DNA from: Marinobacterium alkalitolerans
GTDB lineage: Bacteria; Pseudomonadota; Gammaproteobacteria; Pseudomonadales; Balneatricaceae
DNA: 64,000 nucleotides
Direction: 5' to 3'
Assembly: GCF_017776525.1 (NCBI RefSeq)
Contig: NZ_JACVEW010000008.1
Coordinates: forward strand, 1-64,000
The notes beneath the pieces were generated by a model that did no database searches, was not told the DNA's origin, and worked only from the letters and a program-made list of their open reading frames with translations. Below, in pieces: positions 27,256 through 34,929 of this stretch. Each line of letters starts with the position of its first letter. The first letter of the stretch is position 1. A program made the translations under genes and the position numbers.

Positions 27256-29178
27256 TTATTGAGACTTGCGGACGCGGATATACCACTCGGACAACAGGCG
27301 AACCTGTTTCTCGGTGTAGCCGCGTTCGATCATCCGCTTAACAAACTCGCCATGTTTCTTCTGGTCATCAGAAGAGGCTTTCGGGTTGAAGGAGATAACC
27401 GGAAGCAGATCTTCGGTGTTGGCGAACATCTTCTTCTCGATCACGGAGCGCATTTTCTCGTAGCTGTTCCAGGCCGGATTCTTGCCGTTGTTGCTGGCGC
27501 GGGCGCGCAGCACAAAGTTGACGATTTCGTGGCGGAAATCCTTCGGGTTGCTGATGCCCGCCGGTTTCTCGATTTTTTCCAGCTCTTCGCTGATCGCCTG
27601 ACGGTCCAGAATGTCGCCGGTTTCAGGGTCACGGTATTCCTGATCCTGAATCCAGAAGTCGGCATAGGTGACGTAACGGTCGAAAATGTTCTGACCGTAC
27701 TCGGAGTAGGATTCCAGGTAAGCGGTCTGAATCTCCTTGCCGAGGAAGTCGATGTATTTGGGAACGATATATTCCTTGAGGTGGCCCAGGTAGCGTTCCT
27801 GAATTTCGTTCGGGAATTGCTGCTGGCTGATCTCACGCTCCAGTACATACATCAGGTGAACCGGGTTGGCCGCCACCTCGGTCGGATCGAAGTTGAACAC
27901 CTTGGACAGGATCTTGAAGGCGAAACGGGTCGACAGACCGTCCATACCCTCGTTTACGCCCGCCGCATCCTTGTACTCCTGCAGTGACTTGGCGCGGGGG
28001 TCGGTATCTTTCAGGTTTTCACCGTCGTAGATGCGCATCTTGGAGTAGATACTGGAGTTTTCCGGCTCTTTCAGGCGCGAGAGCACGGTAAACTGGGCCA
28101 GCATGTGCAGTGTATCCGGTGCACAGGGCGCTTCGTTGAGTGAGCTGTTCTCCAGCAGCTTCTCATAGATATCCACCTCTTCGGTGATCCGGGTGCAGTA
28201 GGGCACCTTGACGATATACACACGGTCGATGAAGGCTTCATTGGTCTTGTTGTTCTTGAAGGTCTGCCACTCCGACTCGTTTGAGTGGGCCAGCAGGATG
28301 CCGTCATAGGGGATGGCGCCCATGCCCTCGGTACTGTTGTAGTTACCCTCCTGAGTGGCGGTGAGCAGCGGGTGAAGCACCTTGATCGGCGCCTTGAACA
28401 TCTCCACGAACTCCATCAGGCCCTGGTTGGCACGGCAGAGTGCGCCGGAGAAGCTGTAGGCATCCGGGTCGTGCTGCGGGTACTCTTCCAGTTTACGGAT
28501 GTCGACCTTACCCACCAGGCTGGAGATATCCTGGTTGTTTTCATCGCCGGGTTCGGTCTTGGCGATACCGACCTGGTCCAGAATGGACGGATAGAGTTTG
28601 ACCACCCGGAACTGAGTGATGTCGCCGCCGTATTCGTGCAGGCGTTTTACCGCCCAGGGTGACATGATGCCGCGCAGGTATCGGCGGGGGATGCCATATT
28701 CCTGTTCCAGAATTTCGGCGTCTTCTTCCGGTTTGAACAGCCCGAGCGGGGATTCAAACACCGGAGAGCCCTTGATCGCATAGAAGGGGATACGCTCCAT
28801 CAGGTGCTTGAGGCGTTCGGCCAGTGAGGACTTGCCGCCGCCGACCGGACCCAGCAGATAGAGAATCTGTTTCTTCTCTTCCAGTCCCTGAGCGGCGTGG
28901 CGGAAATAGGACACGATGTTTTCAATCGCTTCTTCCATGCCATAGAACTCATCGAAGGCCGGATAGCGCTTGATGACCTTGTTGGAAAAGATGCGACTCA
29001 AGCGTGGGTCCAGAGCCGTATCTACTACCTCGGGCTCGCCGATAGCGTCGAGCATGCGTTCTGCCGCATTGGCGTATACTTTGGGGTCCTCCTTGCACAG
29101 ATTAAGGTACTCCTGCAGGCTCATCTCCTCCTGCTGGATCGCTGAATAACGTGCCTTGTAGTGATCAAAGATACTCAT
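27256..29178 (-). CDS. yeaG: PrkA family serine protein kinase / AAA+ ATPase (YeaG)
   Basis: This 640-aa protein, close to E. coli YeaG (644 aa), has an N-terminal PrkA AAA domain with Walker A GPVGGGKSS and a C-terminal kinase-related domain. Family segments are EEMSLQEYLNLCKEDP and FFGMEEAIE-like FYGMEEAIENIVSYF. In E. coli it is expressed in stationary phase and under nitrogen limitation; newer work on PrkA in Bacillus suggests protease activity, so kinase in the name may be misleading. ATG at 29178 follows AGGAAGGTGA; ten upstream codons were left out. Confidence 0.95.
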   Translation of the reverse strand: MSIFDHYKARYSAIQQEEMSLQEYLNLCKEDPKVYANAAERMLDAIGEPEVVDTALDPRLSRIFSNKVIKRYPAFDEFYGMEEAIENIVSYFRHAAQGLEEKKQILYLLGPVGGGKSSLAERLKHLMERIPFYAIKGSPVFESPLGLFKPEEDAEILEQEYGIPRRYLRGIMSPWAVKRLHEYGGDITQFRVVKLYPSILDQVGIAKTEPGDENNQDISSLVGKVDIRKLEEYPQHDPDAYSFSGALCRANQGLMEFVEMFKAPIKVLHPLLTATQEGNYNSTEGMGAIPYDGILLAHSNESEWQTFKNNKTNEAFIDRVYIVKVPYCTRITEEVDIYEKLLENSSLNEAPCAPDTLHMLAQFTVLSRLKEPENSSIYSKMRIYDGENLKDTDPRAKSLQEYKDAAGVNEGMDGLSTRFAFKILSKVFNFDPTEVAANPVHLMYVLEREISQQQFPNEIQERYLGHLKEYIVPKYIDFLGKEIQTAYLESYSEYGQNIFDRYVTYADFWIQDQEYRDPETGDILDRQAISEELEKIEKPAGISNPKDFRHEIVNFVLRARASNNGKNPAWNSYEKMRSVIEKKMFANTEDLLPVISFNPKASSDDQKKHGEFVKRMIERGYTEKQVRLLSEWYIRVRKSQ

Positions 29179-29205
29179 GCTCACCTTCCTGCTCATTGCG
29201 CTAGC

Positions 29206-29285
29206 CACTGAAATTTCAAACGCTTATAAGCCAGTGGCTGGCGTTATCGGGTAATTTCAGTGTAGTCCAGATTGGCGGTAGTCAA
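29206..29285 (-). promoter_or_regulatory. prkA (yeaG) promoter region with sigma-S-like -10 and nested inverted repeats
   Basis: Read on the minus strand, TTGACT (29285-29280) and CTACACT (29265-29259) form a promoter; the -10 form CTACACT resembles that favoured by sigma-S. CACTGAAATT (29206-29215) and AATTTCAGTG (29253-29262) are a perfect 10-bp inverted repeat, one arm of which overlaps the -10. A second pair, AGCCACTG (29203-29210) and CAGTGGCT (29232-29239), shares an arm. These could be operator half-sites or competing RNA hairpins. Confidence 0.5.
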
Positions 29286-29291
29286 GGGTGT

Positions 29292-29327
29292 GGGGAGCGG
29301 GAAAAAGGCTATTTTTTCTCGCCCCCT
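29292..29327 (-). terminator. Probable terminator after the bkd operon
   Basis: GGGGAGCGGGAAAAA and TTTTTTCTCGCCCCC pair imperfectly around a short loop. The hairpin is about 50-85 bp past the E2 stop on the minus strand and just before the prkA promoter, so it should insulate the two operons. The A/T-rich part of the stem acts as the T tract. Confidence 0.55.
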
Positions 29328-29376
29328 CTAAAGCTATGACTCTTTTCTCAGGATACGTTCAATGGCCGTGACTGGC

Positions 29377-30483
29377 TCATTCCGAGAGTGCGTCAATCAG
29401 GGCGCGCATGAAACGGGCGGCTTCGCCACCGGTTGCCGCGCGGTGATCAAAGGTGAGGGAGAGTGGCATGACACGATGAACCTCGACCCGGCCTGCCACG
29501 GCAACCGGTTGGGGGCGAATCACGCCGGCCCCCACGATGGCGACCTGTGGCGGGACAATGATCGGGCTGGCGTAACGCCCGGCCAGGGTACCGAAATTGC
29601 TTAGTGTCAGGGTGGCACCCTGCATTTCAGAGGGCGGGATCGAGCGGGCTTTGACATCGGCACGCAGGTTGTTCAGCCCCTGGCGCAGGTCATCCAGGCT
29701 GCGGTTGCCGATATCACGCAGTACCGGTACAAAGAGGCCCTGCTCGGTGTCCACGGCCACGCCCAGATCGATACGGTCGTGAATGCGTCGGGCAAGACGC
29801 TGGCCATCAAACCAGGCGTTCAGGTCAGGTACCGCCTTGCAGGCACTGGCCACAGCCTGTACCAGCCGCATGGTGATATCGGTGCCTTCGGGCCAGTGGT
29901 CGATATCCGCGTCCTCACAGAGCGTAACGGGCACCACTTCTGCGTGCGACTGCGCCATGGTGCGTGCCATCTGCTTGCGAACCCCTTTCAGGGGTTCCGG
30001 AGCGCCAAACGAGCGATCCATACTGGCTGCACGCTCCACGTCTTCGGCGGTGACACGGCCCTGAGGCCCCGAGCCGCCGAGGGTGTCCAGGTTGACGCCC
30101 AGCCGACGGGCCAGTGCCTGCACGGCCGGGCTGCCGGAGGCGGCCTGACGGCTGCTGGGGGCGGCTCCGATGATGAACTCTTCACGCTGGCTGCCTGATT
30201 CCGACTGCTGCTTGAGTTCTCCCACCACGGTGCCGCTGTCGTCATCTTCAGCGGTCTCAAACTCGACCAGCGGCTCGCCCGTGTGAATGGTATCCCCGGC
30301 AGCACCGAACAGATGTGCAATGGTACCCGCCTGTGGCGAGGGCACTTCAACAATGGCCTTGGCAGTCTCGACCGAAACCAGGATCTGATCGGTATCAACC
30401 GTATCCCCTTCCTTCACATGCCATTCGACAATTTCAGCTTCAGGCAGGCCTTCGCCCAGGTCGGGCAGTTTGAAATATTTCAT
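29377..30483 (-). CDS. bkdB: 2-oxoacid dehydrogenase E2 (dihydrolipoamide acyltransferase)
   Basis: The 368-aa protein has one N-terminal lipoyl domain with the lipoylated Lys42 (ETAKAIVEV), an E3/E1-binding domain near residues 112-148 (SPAVQALARRLGVNLDTLGGSG) and a C-terminal catalytic acyltransferase domain ending in DHRAATGGEAARFM, with the active-site His. It overlaps the E1beta gene by 4 bp. The leucine dehydrogenase two genes upstream argues that the complex handles branched-chain 2-oxoacids from Val, Leu and Ile. No E3 gene is present. Confidence 0.9.
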   Translation of the reverse strand: MKYFKLPDLGEGLPEAEIVEWHVKEGDTVDTDQILVSVETAKAIVEVPSPQAGTIAHLFGAAGDTIHTGEPLVEFETAEDDDSGTVVGELKQQSESGSQREEFIIGAAPSSRQAASGSPAVQALARRLGVNLDTLGGSGPQGRVTAEDVERAASMDRSFGAPEPLKGVRKQMARTMAQSHAEVVPVTLCEDADIDHWPEGTDITMRLVQAVASACKAVPDLNAWFDGQRLARRIHDRIDLGVAVDTEQGLFVPVLRDIGNRSLDDLRQGLNNLRADVKARSIPPSEMQGATLTLSNFGTLAGRYASPIIVPPQVAIVGAGVIRPQPVAVAGRVEVHRVMPLSLTFDHRAATGGEAARFMRALIDALSE

Positions 30484-31469
30484 CCGGCATACTCCATTAG
30501 CTCGTGGACGGCAGCGACAATATCGTCGGTATCAGGCAGGTACAGCAGCTCGTTGCGGTAGTAGGGCATGATGGTGTCATGGCCCGTGACGCGCTTCGGC
30601 GGAGCCTTGAGCTCTCCGGCGGCCTGTTCGGCCAGAGAGGCGGCGATTTCGGCGCCCAGCCCGCCATGACGCGGCGCTTCATGAATGATGACGCAGCGGC
30701 CGGTCTTTGCGACCGAGGCCAGCAGAGTGGCGTGATCGATCGGGTTCAGGGTTGCCACGTCGATCACTTCACAGCTGATGCCTGCATCGGCCAGCCGGTC
30801 TGCTGCGGACAGGGTTTCACTGACCATGGCGCCCCAGCTGACCAGTGTCACGTCATGCCCTTCACGCAGGGTGAAGCAGGTATCCAGCGGCAGAGCTCTG
30901 CCATCGTCCTCGACCAGCGTCTTGGTGGCGCGGTAGATCCGCTTGGGCTCCAGAAATACCACCGGGTCATCGCTGCGGATGGCACCGAGCAACAGGCCGT
31001 AGGCGCGTGCGGGCGAAGAGGGCACTACCACCTTCAGGCCCGGAATATGGGCCAGCAGCGCTTCGGTGCTCTCCGAGTGGTGCTCGGGGGCATGTATGCC
31101 GCCGCCGAAGGGTGCACGCAGGACCAGCGGGCAGGTCAGCCGGCTGCGGGTGCGGTGTCGCATGCGGGCGGCGTGAGCGACCAGATGTTCAAAGGCGGGA
31201 AAGATAAACCCCATGAACTGAATTTCGGCCACCGGTCGCAGCCCCTGTGTGGCCATGCCCACACTGAGACCGGCAATCATGGTTTCTGCCAATGGCGTAT
31301 CAATGACACGGCGCTCCCCAAAGCGCTCCTGCAGCCCGGCCGTGGCGCGAAAGACACCGCCGTTGGTGCCGATATCTTCACCCAGCAGCAAGACATCCGC
31401 ATCTTCTTCCAGCGCACGGGCAAGTGCGAGGTTCACTGCTTCCAGTAAGGTAATGGCCGTATCACTCAT
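30480..31469 (-). CDS. bkdAB: 2-oxoacid dehydrogenase E1 beta subunit
   Basis: The 329-aa transketolase-like subunit has the motifs LLGEDIGTNGGVFRAT, RVIDTPLAETMIAGLSVGMA, PFGGGIHAPEHHSES and VIDVATLNPID. With E1alpha it forms the ThDP-dependent decarboxylase. The start at 31469 is preceded by GGGAGG and overlaps E1alpha by 8 bp; a 31-codon upstream extension has no support. Confidence 0.93.
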   Translation of the reverse strand: MSDTAITLLEAVNLALARALEEDADVLLLGEDIGTNGGVFRATAGLQERFGERRVIDTPLAETMIAGLSVGMATQGLRPVAEIQFMGFIFPAFEHLVAHAARMRHRTRSRLTCPLVLRAPFGGGIHAPEHHSESTEALLAHIPGLKVVVPSSPARAYGLLLGAIRSDDPVVFLEPKRIYRATKTLVEDDGRALPLDTCFTLREGHDVTLVSWGAMVSETLSAADRLADAGISCEVIDVATLNPIDHATLLASVAKTGRCVIIHEAPRHGGLGAEIAASLAEQAAGELKAPPKRVTGHDTIMPYYRNELLYLPDTDDIVAAVHELMEYAG

Positions 31470-32559
31470 GATCCTGTCCTCCCTGCTGGCGCGCCTGTTT
31501 GTGACGCGCCTGCTCGCGCTGCTCGGCCAGTGCCGGCGGGCACTCGGCATAGAGGTGGTCATACAGATCGTCTACCGGTTGCGGTTCTGCCGCCAGATAC
31601 TGCTCGACAGCCGTGTCGATCATGCGCTTGGCTTCGGCCTGCCAGGCGTTTTCACGTTCTTCGTCCCACCACGAGCACCGGTGCAACCAGTTGCGCAGGC
31701 GCGCAACCGGCTCGCGCTGCCAGGCGTCCTTGAGTTCTTCCGAGGGGCGATAGCGGGTGGCATCATCGGCAGTAGTGTGATCCGACAGGCGATAACTCAG
31801 TGCTTCGATCAGGGTCGGGCCCTTGCCGGCACGGGCGCGTTCCAGCGCCTGGCCGACCACCTCATGCAGGGCCAGGGCATCATTGCCGTCCACCTGCTCG
31901 CCGCGTATGCCGGCGCCCAGTGCTTTCTGCGCCAGTGTCGGTGCGATGCACTGCTTGCTGCGCGGGACCGAAATGGCCCACTGGTTGTTGTTGATGATAA
32001 AGACCACGGGCAGTTGCCAGGCACCGGCGACATTGAGTGCTTCCATGAAATCGCCCTTGGAGGTTCCTCCGTCACCGATCATGGTCAGAACGGCCTGTGC
32101 CTGCCCCCGGTATTTCAGTGCGGTGGCGACGCCGCAGGCGTGCAGGCACTGGGTCGCAATCGGCACGGCATTGGGCAGATCCTTACCCATCTCGGCTGCG
32201 GCGCTGCCACGTTCATCGCCGCCCCAGTAGAGCAGTATCTGATCGATGGGAACGCCACGAATCATCTGCATCGCGTGGTTACGGTAGTAGGGCACCAGCA
32301 CGTCCTCGGCCTGCATCAGACGCGCGCAGACCACATCAATGGCTTCAGCGCCCAGCAATGAGGCATAGGTGCCCAGTTGTCCGGTCCGCTGCAGGCTGAT
32401 CGCCTTGGTATCCAGCTGGCGGGCCAGCACCATCTGCTGGTAATAGTCGACCCAGGGCTGTGCTTGATGAGCCCAATCCGGCAGCTCACCCAATGGCGTA
32501 CCGTCCTTGTCCAGATAGCGCGTGAACCGTATTTCGCCGTGATAGCGTACTTCATGCAT
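31462..32559 (-). CDS. bkdAA: 2-oxoacid dehydrogenase E1 alpha subunit
   Basis: The 365-aa ThDP-binding subunit carries GDGG at residues 162-165 and the matching NNNQWAIS, the two ends of the ThDP motif, and a C-terminal SYRLSDHTTADDATRYR phosphorylation-loop-type segment. AGAGGA precedes the ATG at 32559. It overlaps the leucine dehydrogenase gene by 8 bp. Sequence type and neighbours fit the branched-chain rather than the pyruvate complex. Confidence 0.92.
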   Translation of the reverse strand: MHEVRYHGEIRFTRYLDKDGTPLGELPDWAHQAQPWVDYYQQMVLARQLDTKAISLQRTGQLGTYASLLGAEAIDVVCARLMQAEDVLVPYYRNHAMQMIRGVPIDQILLYWGGDERGSAAAEMGKDLPNAVPIATQCLHACGVATALKYRGQAQAVLTMIGDGGTSKGDFMEALNVAGAWQLPVVFIINNNQWAISVPRSKQCIAPTLAQKALGAGIRGEQVDGNDALALHEVVGQALERARAGKGPTLIEALSYRLSDHTTADDATRYRPSEELKDAWQREPVARLRNWLHRCSWWDEERENAWQAEAKRMIDTAVEQYLAAEPQPVDDLYDHLYAECPPALAEQREQARHKQARQQGGQDHE

Positions 32560-33613
32560 GATCGGGTTCCTCTGCGTGGCTGAATGGGTGACCTGCCTGG
32601 GCCAACAGGGTTTCGGCGTGTCGATCGGCCACATGATGTACTGACAGCCCGCTGCGATCGGCTTCGGCAAACAGGTGAGCCAGTGTGGCGCCAATGGCGC
32701 GAATTTTTTCGTCACGTGCCTCGGCTGTTGCGCCAGCCTGATGCATGGCGACATGGATCAGGCCCCCGGCGTTGATCACATAGTCCGGTGCATACAGGAT
32801 GTTGTGCGCGATCAGACGGTCGCCATCGGCATCGGTGGCCAGCTGGTTGTTGGCACTGCCGGCCACGATGGCGCAGCGCAACTGTGGAATGGTGGTTTCG
32901 TTGAGGGTTGCACCCAGCCCGCAGGGGCTGAATACATCGGCTTCTACGGAGTAGATGGCATCGGGGGCGACCGGTTCGGCATTGAACTCGCGCACGCAGC
33001 GCTGAACCCGCTCAGGGTCGATGTCCGCCACCAGCAGGCGCATACCGGCCCGGTGCAGATGCTCGGCCAGCGCATGTCCCACATGGCCCAGCCCCTGTAT
33101 TGCAACCGTCAGTCCCTGCAGGCTTTCACGCTGCAAACGGTGACGTACGGCGGCATGGATACCGGCAAAAAGACCCAGTGCGGTATGGGGGGCCGGGTCA
33201 CCACAGGCGGTGGTGCAGCCCACAAATTCGGTGGTGGTGGCAATGCTGTCCATGTCACTCACCTCGGTACCGCTGTCCATGGCCGTGATGTAGCGGCCGC
33301 CCAGCTGATTCACGAAGCGTCCAAAGGCCTGCATCAGCGCATGGCGATCAAACTCGCCCTCGGGGCGAATCAGGACGGCCTTGCCACCCCCATGCGGCAG
33401 CCCGGCCAGTGCGGCCTTGTAGCTCATGCCGCGCGCCAGTCTCAGCGCGTCGGTAATGGCATCCTGTTCACGGGCATAATGGATGAAGCGACACCCTCCA
33501 ATGGCGTTGCCACGGGCGGTGGAGTGAATGGCAATAATGGCTCTCATACCGCTGGCCGGGTCCAGACCCAGGTGCAGGTCAGTCATTCCGGCGTTTTCCA
33601 TCTGCTTCAACAT
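32552..33613 (-). CDS. Leucine (Glu/Leu/Phe/Val-family) dehydrogenase
   Basis: This 353-aa NAD-dependent amino-acid dehydrogenase deaminates branched-chain amino acids to 2-oxoacids. The catalytic region GMSYKAALAGLPHGGGKAVL carries Lys66 and Lys78, and the dinucleotide fold has GLGHVGHALAEHL. Length and motifs match leucine dehydrogenase (about 360 aa) rather than hexameric glutamate dehydrogenase (about 450 aa). It is the first gene of a tight four-gene operon feeding its product to the E1/E2 complex. Substrate preference among Leu, Val, Ile and Phe cannot be read from the sequence. Confidence 0.88.
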   Translation of the reverse strand: MLKQMENAGMTDLHLGLDPASGMRAIIAIHSTARGNAIGGCRFIHYAREQDAITDALRLARGMSYKAALAGLPHGGGKAVLIRPEGEFDRHALMQAFGRFVNQLGGRYITAMDSGTEVSDMDSIATTTEFVGCTTACGDPAPHTALGLFAGIHAAVRHRLQRESLQGLTVAIQGLGHVGHALAEHLHRAGMRLLVADIDPERVQRCVREFNAEPVAPDAIYSVEADVFSPCGLGATLNETTIPQLRCAIVAGSANNQLATDADGDRLIAHNILYAPDYVINAGGLIHVAMHQAGATAEARDEKIRAIGATLAHLFAEADRSGLSVHHVADRHAETLLAQAGHPFSHAEEPDHA

Positions 33614-33823
33614 GACGGGGTCCTCCGTGCTTGAGCAATGGGAAACTGCTTGTCAGGGAGCATCCTTGTGGTCTTGTGAACCGGATGCCGATATTAATTG
33701 GAATAGCACAGGGCTGGGCAAAGTACAGCTTGAGGATCAAAGATTTAGCGGAGTTCAGCAAAGGGTGTGCAGCTGCAAAAGATGGGGCAACTGCAGATAA
33801 TCAGGTGTGTGTGGCGAGGGGTG
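33614..33823 (-). other. Intergenic region upstream of the leucine dehydrogenase operon
   Basis: About 210 bp lower in G+C than its flanks, expected to hold the operon promoter. A hairpin with arms GCAGCTGC (33769-33776) and GCAACTGC (33787-33794) may end the upstream lipoprotein transcript; no T tract follows. I could not fix a promoter with confidence. Confidence 0.35.
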
Positions 33824-34240
33824 CTAATCCATGCTGCGCTGCAGTGATGGACGGGAAATGCTGTTCATGACGCGAGGCCAGAGAGGGGCGTTCAAGCGGG
33901 GCAGGAGTGCGGGTTCTTCGGAACGGGGCTGGAGCTCGGGTGGAATGGGTTTGCCTTCAAGTATCAGGCGCCGGCGAGCCAGCCAGCGCTTGATGTCAGC
34001 CAGCAGCGTCATGAGCTCCTCATCGGAAATACGCTCGCCGGGCGCCAGAGGGTCGCGTACTTGCTGGATACTCAAAGGCGGGGCACTGCAGTCAAATGCC
34101 TGTGATTCACCGCTGCGCAGGCAGAAAGCGCCGGCAGAAGGCTGTTCCGGTTCAGGCTCGGTCGGCTGCATGCTGCAGCCTGCAAGCAGAGCGCCCAGGC
34201 TGAGCAGCATGATCCGGTGTTGAACGGTCCGTGTCTTCAT
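33824..34240 (-). CDS. Putative lipoprotein of unknown function
   Basis: The 138-aa protein starts with a lipoprotein signal peptide, with lipobox LLAGC and Cys22 as the modified residue. The mature part is Pro/Glu-rich at first (PTEPEPEQPSAGAF), contains two Cys residues (FCLRSGESQAFDC) and a helical region (ISDEELMTLLADIKRWLARRRLILEG). I recognise no family. Residue 24 is Met (after Cys22-Ser23), so outer-membrane sorting would be expected. It lies between LysE and leucine dehydrogenase, with only about 10 nt to the LysE stop, so it could be co-transcribed with LysE. Confidence 0.7.
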   Translation of the reverse strand: MKTRTVQHRIMLLSLGALLAGCSMQPTEPEPEQPSAGAFCLRSGESQAFDCSAPPLSIQQVRDPLAPGERISDEELMTLLADIKRWLARRRLILEGKPIPPELQPRSEEPALLPRLNAPLWPRVMNSISRPSLQRSMD

Positions 34241-34249
34241 TCACAGTGC

Positions 34250-34864
34250 CTAGAGGGTGGCGGCAGACAGCACCATGGCTGCTGCAATGAGCGCCGTGCC
34301 GGCCAGACGCTGCTGCCACAGCATGGCGACCGGATCGGCAAAGCGGTGCCTCAGTGTTGCCGCGAGACCACTGTAGCCGGTCATGACAAACGCTTCGGCT
34401 GCCAGGAGTGTAGCACCGATCACCACCAGCTGAGGCAGCTGGGGCTTGCTGGGGTCCATGAACTGGGGAATCAGGGCCAGCAGAAACACCAGACCCTTGG
34501 GGTTGGTGATATTGACCAGCAGAGCCTGCAGGAAGCGGGTGTGGCGGGGGGCAAAAGCCAGTGATTCGACTTCACCGCTGGCGCGCTGGCGCCAGAAGCG
34601 CAGCCCCAGCCAGACCAGATAGACAACACCGATCCACTTGATGATGGCAAACAGCTCGGGGGATGAGGTGATCAAACTGCTCAACCCCAGTGCAACCACC
34701 AGAATCTGAATACCGTACCCACTGACCAGGCCGAGCGTGCTCCAGCAGGCACCGCGTGCGCCATAGGTCAGGCCGGCGCCCATTGACGTGGCTGCGCTGG
34801 CACCGGGCGAGAGGCTGATCAACAGGGCTGTCCCCAGCAATGCAATCCAGATCTCAGTTGTCAT
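34250..34864 (-). CDS. LysE/RhtB family amino-acid exporter
   Basis: This 204-aa protein has about six hydrophobic segments and the LysE-family opening (SPGASAATSMGAGLTYGARGA) and NPKGLVFLLALIPQF motif. Members export amino acids such as homoserine, threonine or lysine; the substrate cannot be told here. ATG at 34864 with upstream AGAGG was preferred over an 18-codon extension that runs into a terminator hairpin. Confidence 0.88.
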   Translation of the reverse strand: MTTEIWIALLGTALLISLSPGASAATSMGAGLTYGARGACWSTLGLVSGYGIQILVVALGLSSLITSSPELFAIIKWIGVVYLVWLGLRFWRQRASGEVESLAFAPRHTRFLQALLVNITNPKGLVFLLALIPQFMDPSKPQLPQLVVIGATLLAAEAFVMTGYSGLAATLRHRFADPVAMLWQQRLAGTALIAAAMVLSAATL

Positions 34865-34887
34865 GGTGTTTGGACCTCTGCAACGCA

Positions 34888-34911
34888 AACAGCCGCCCGA
34901 AGGCGGCTGTT
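34888..34911 (-). terminator. Intrinsic terminator after purD
   Basis: AACAGCCGCC and GGCGGCTGTT make a perfect 10-bp stem with a TTCG loop on the minus strand, about 20 nt after the purD stop. It also lies just before the LysE start. The T tract is short. Confidence 0.7.
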
Positions 34912-34929
34912 CAGTCATTGGATCAAATA

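Noticed and set aside
32560-32754. 65-codon N-terminal extension of E1alpha
   Set aside because: It lies inside the leucine dehydrogenase gene in another frame; AGAGGA and family length support the 32559 start.
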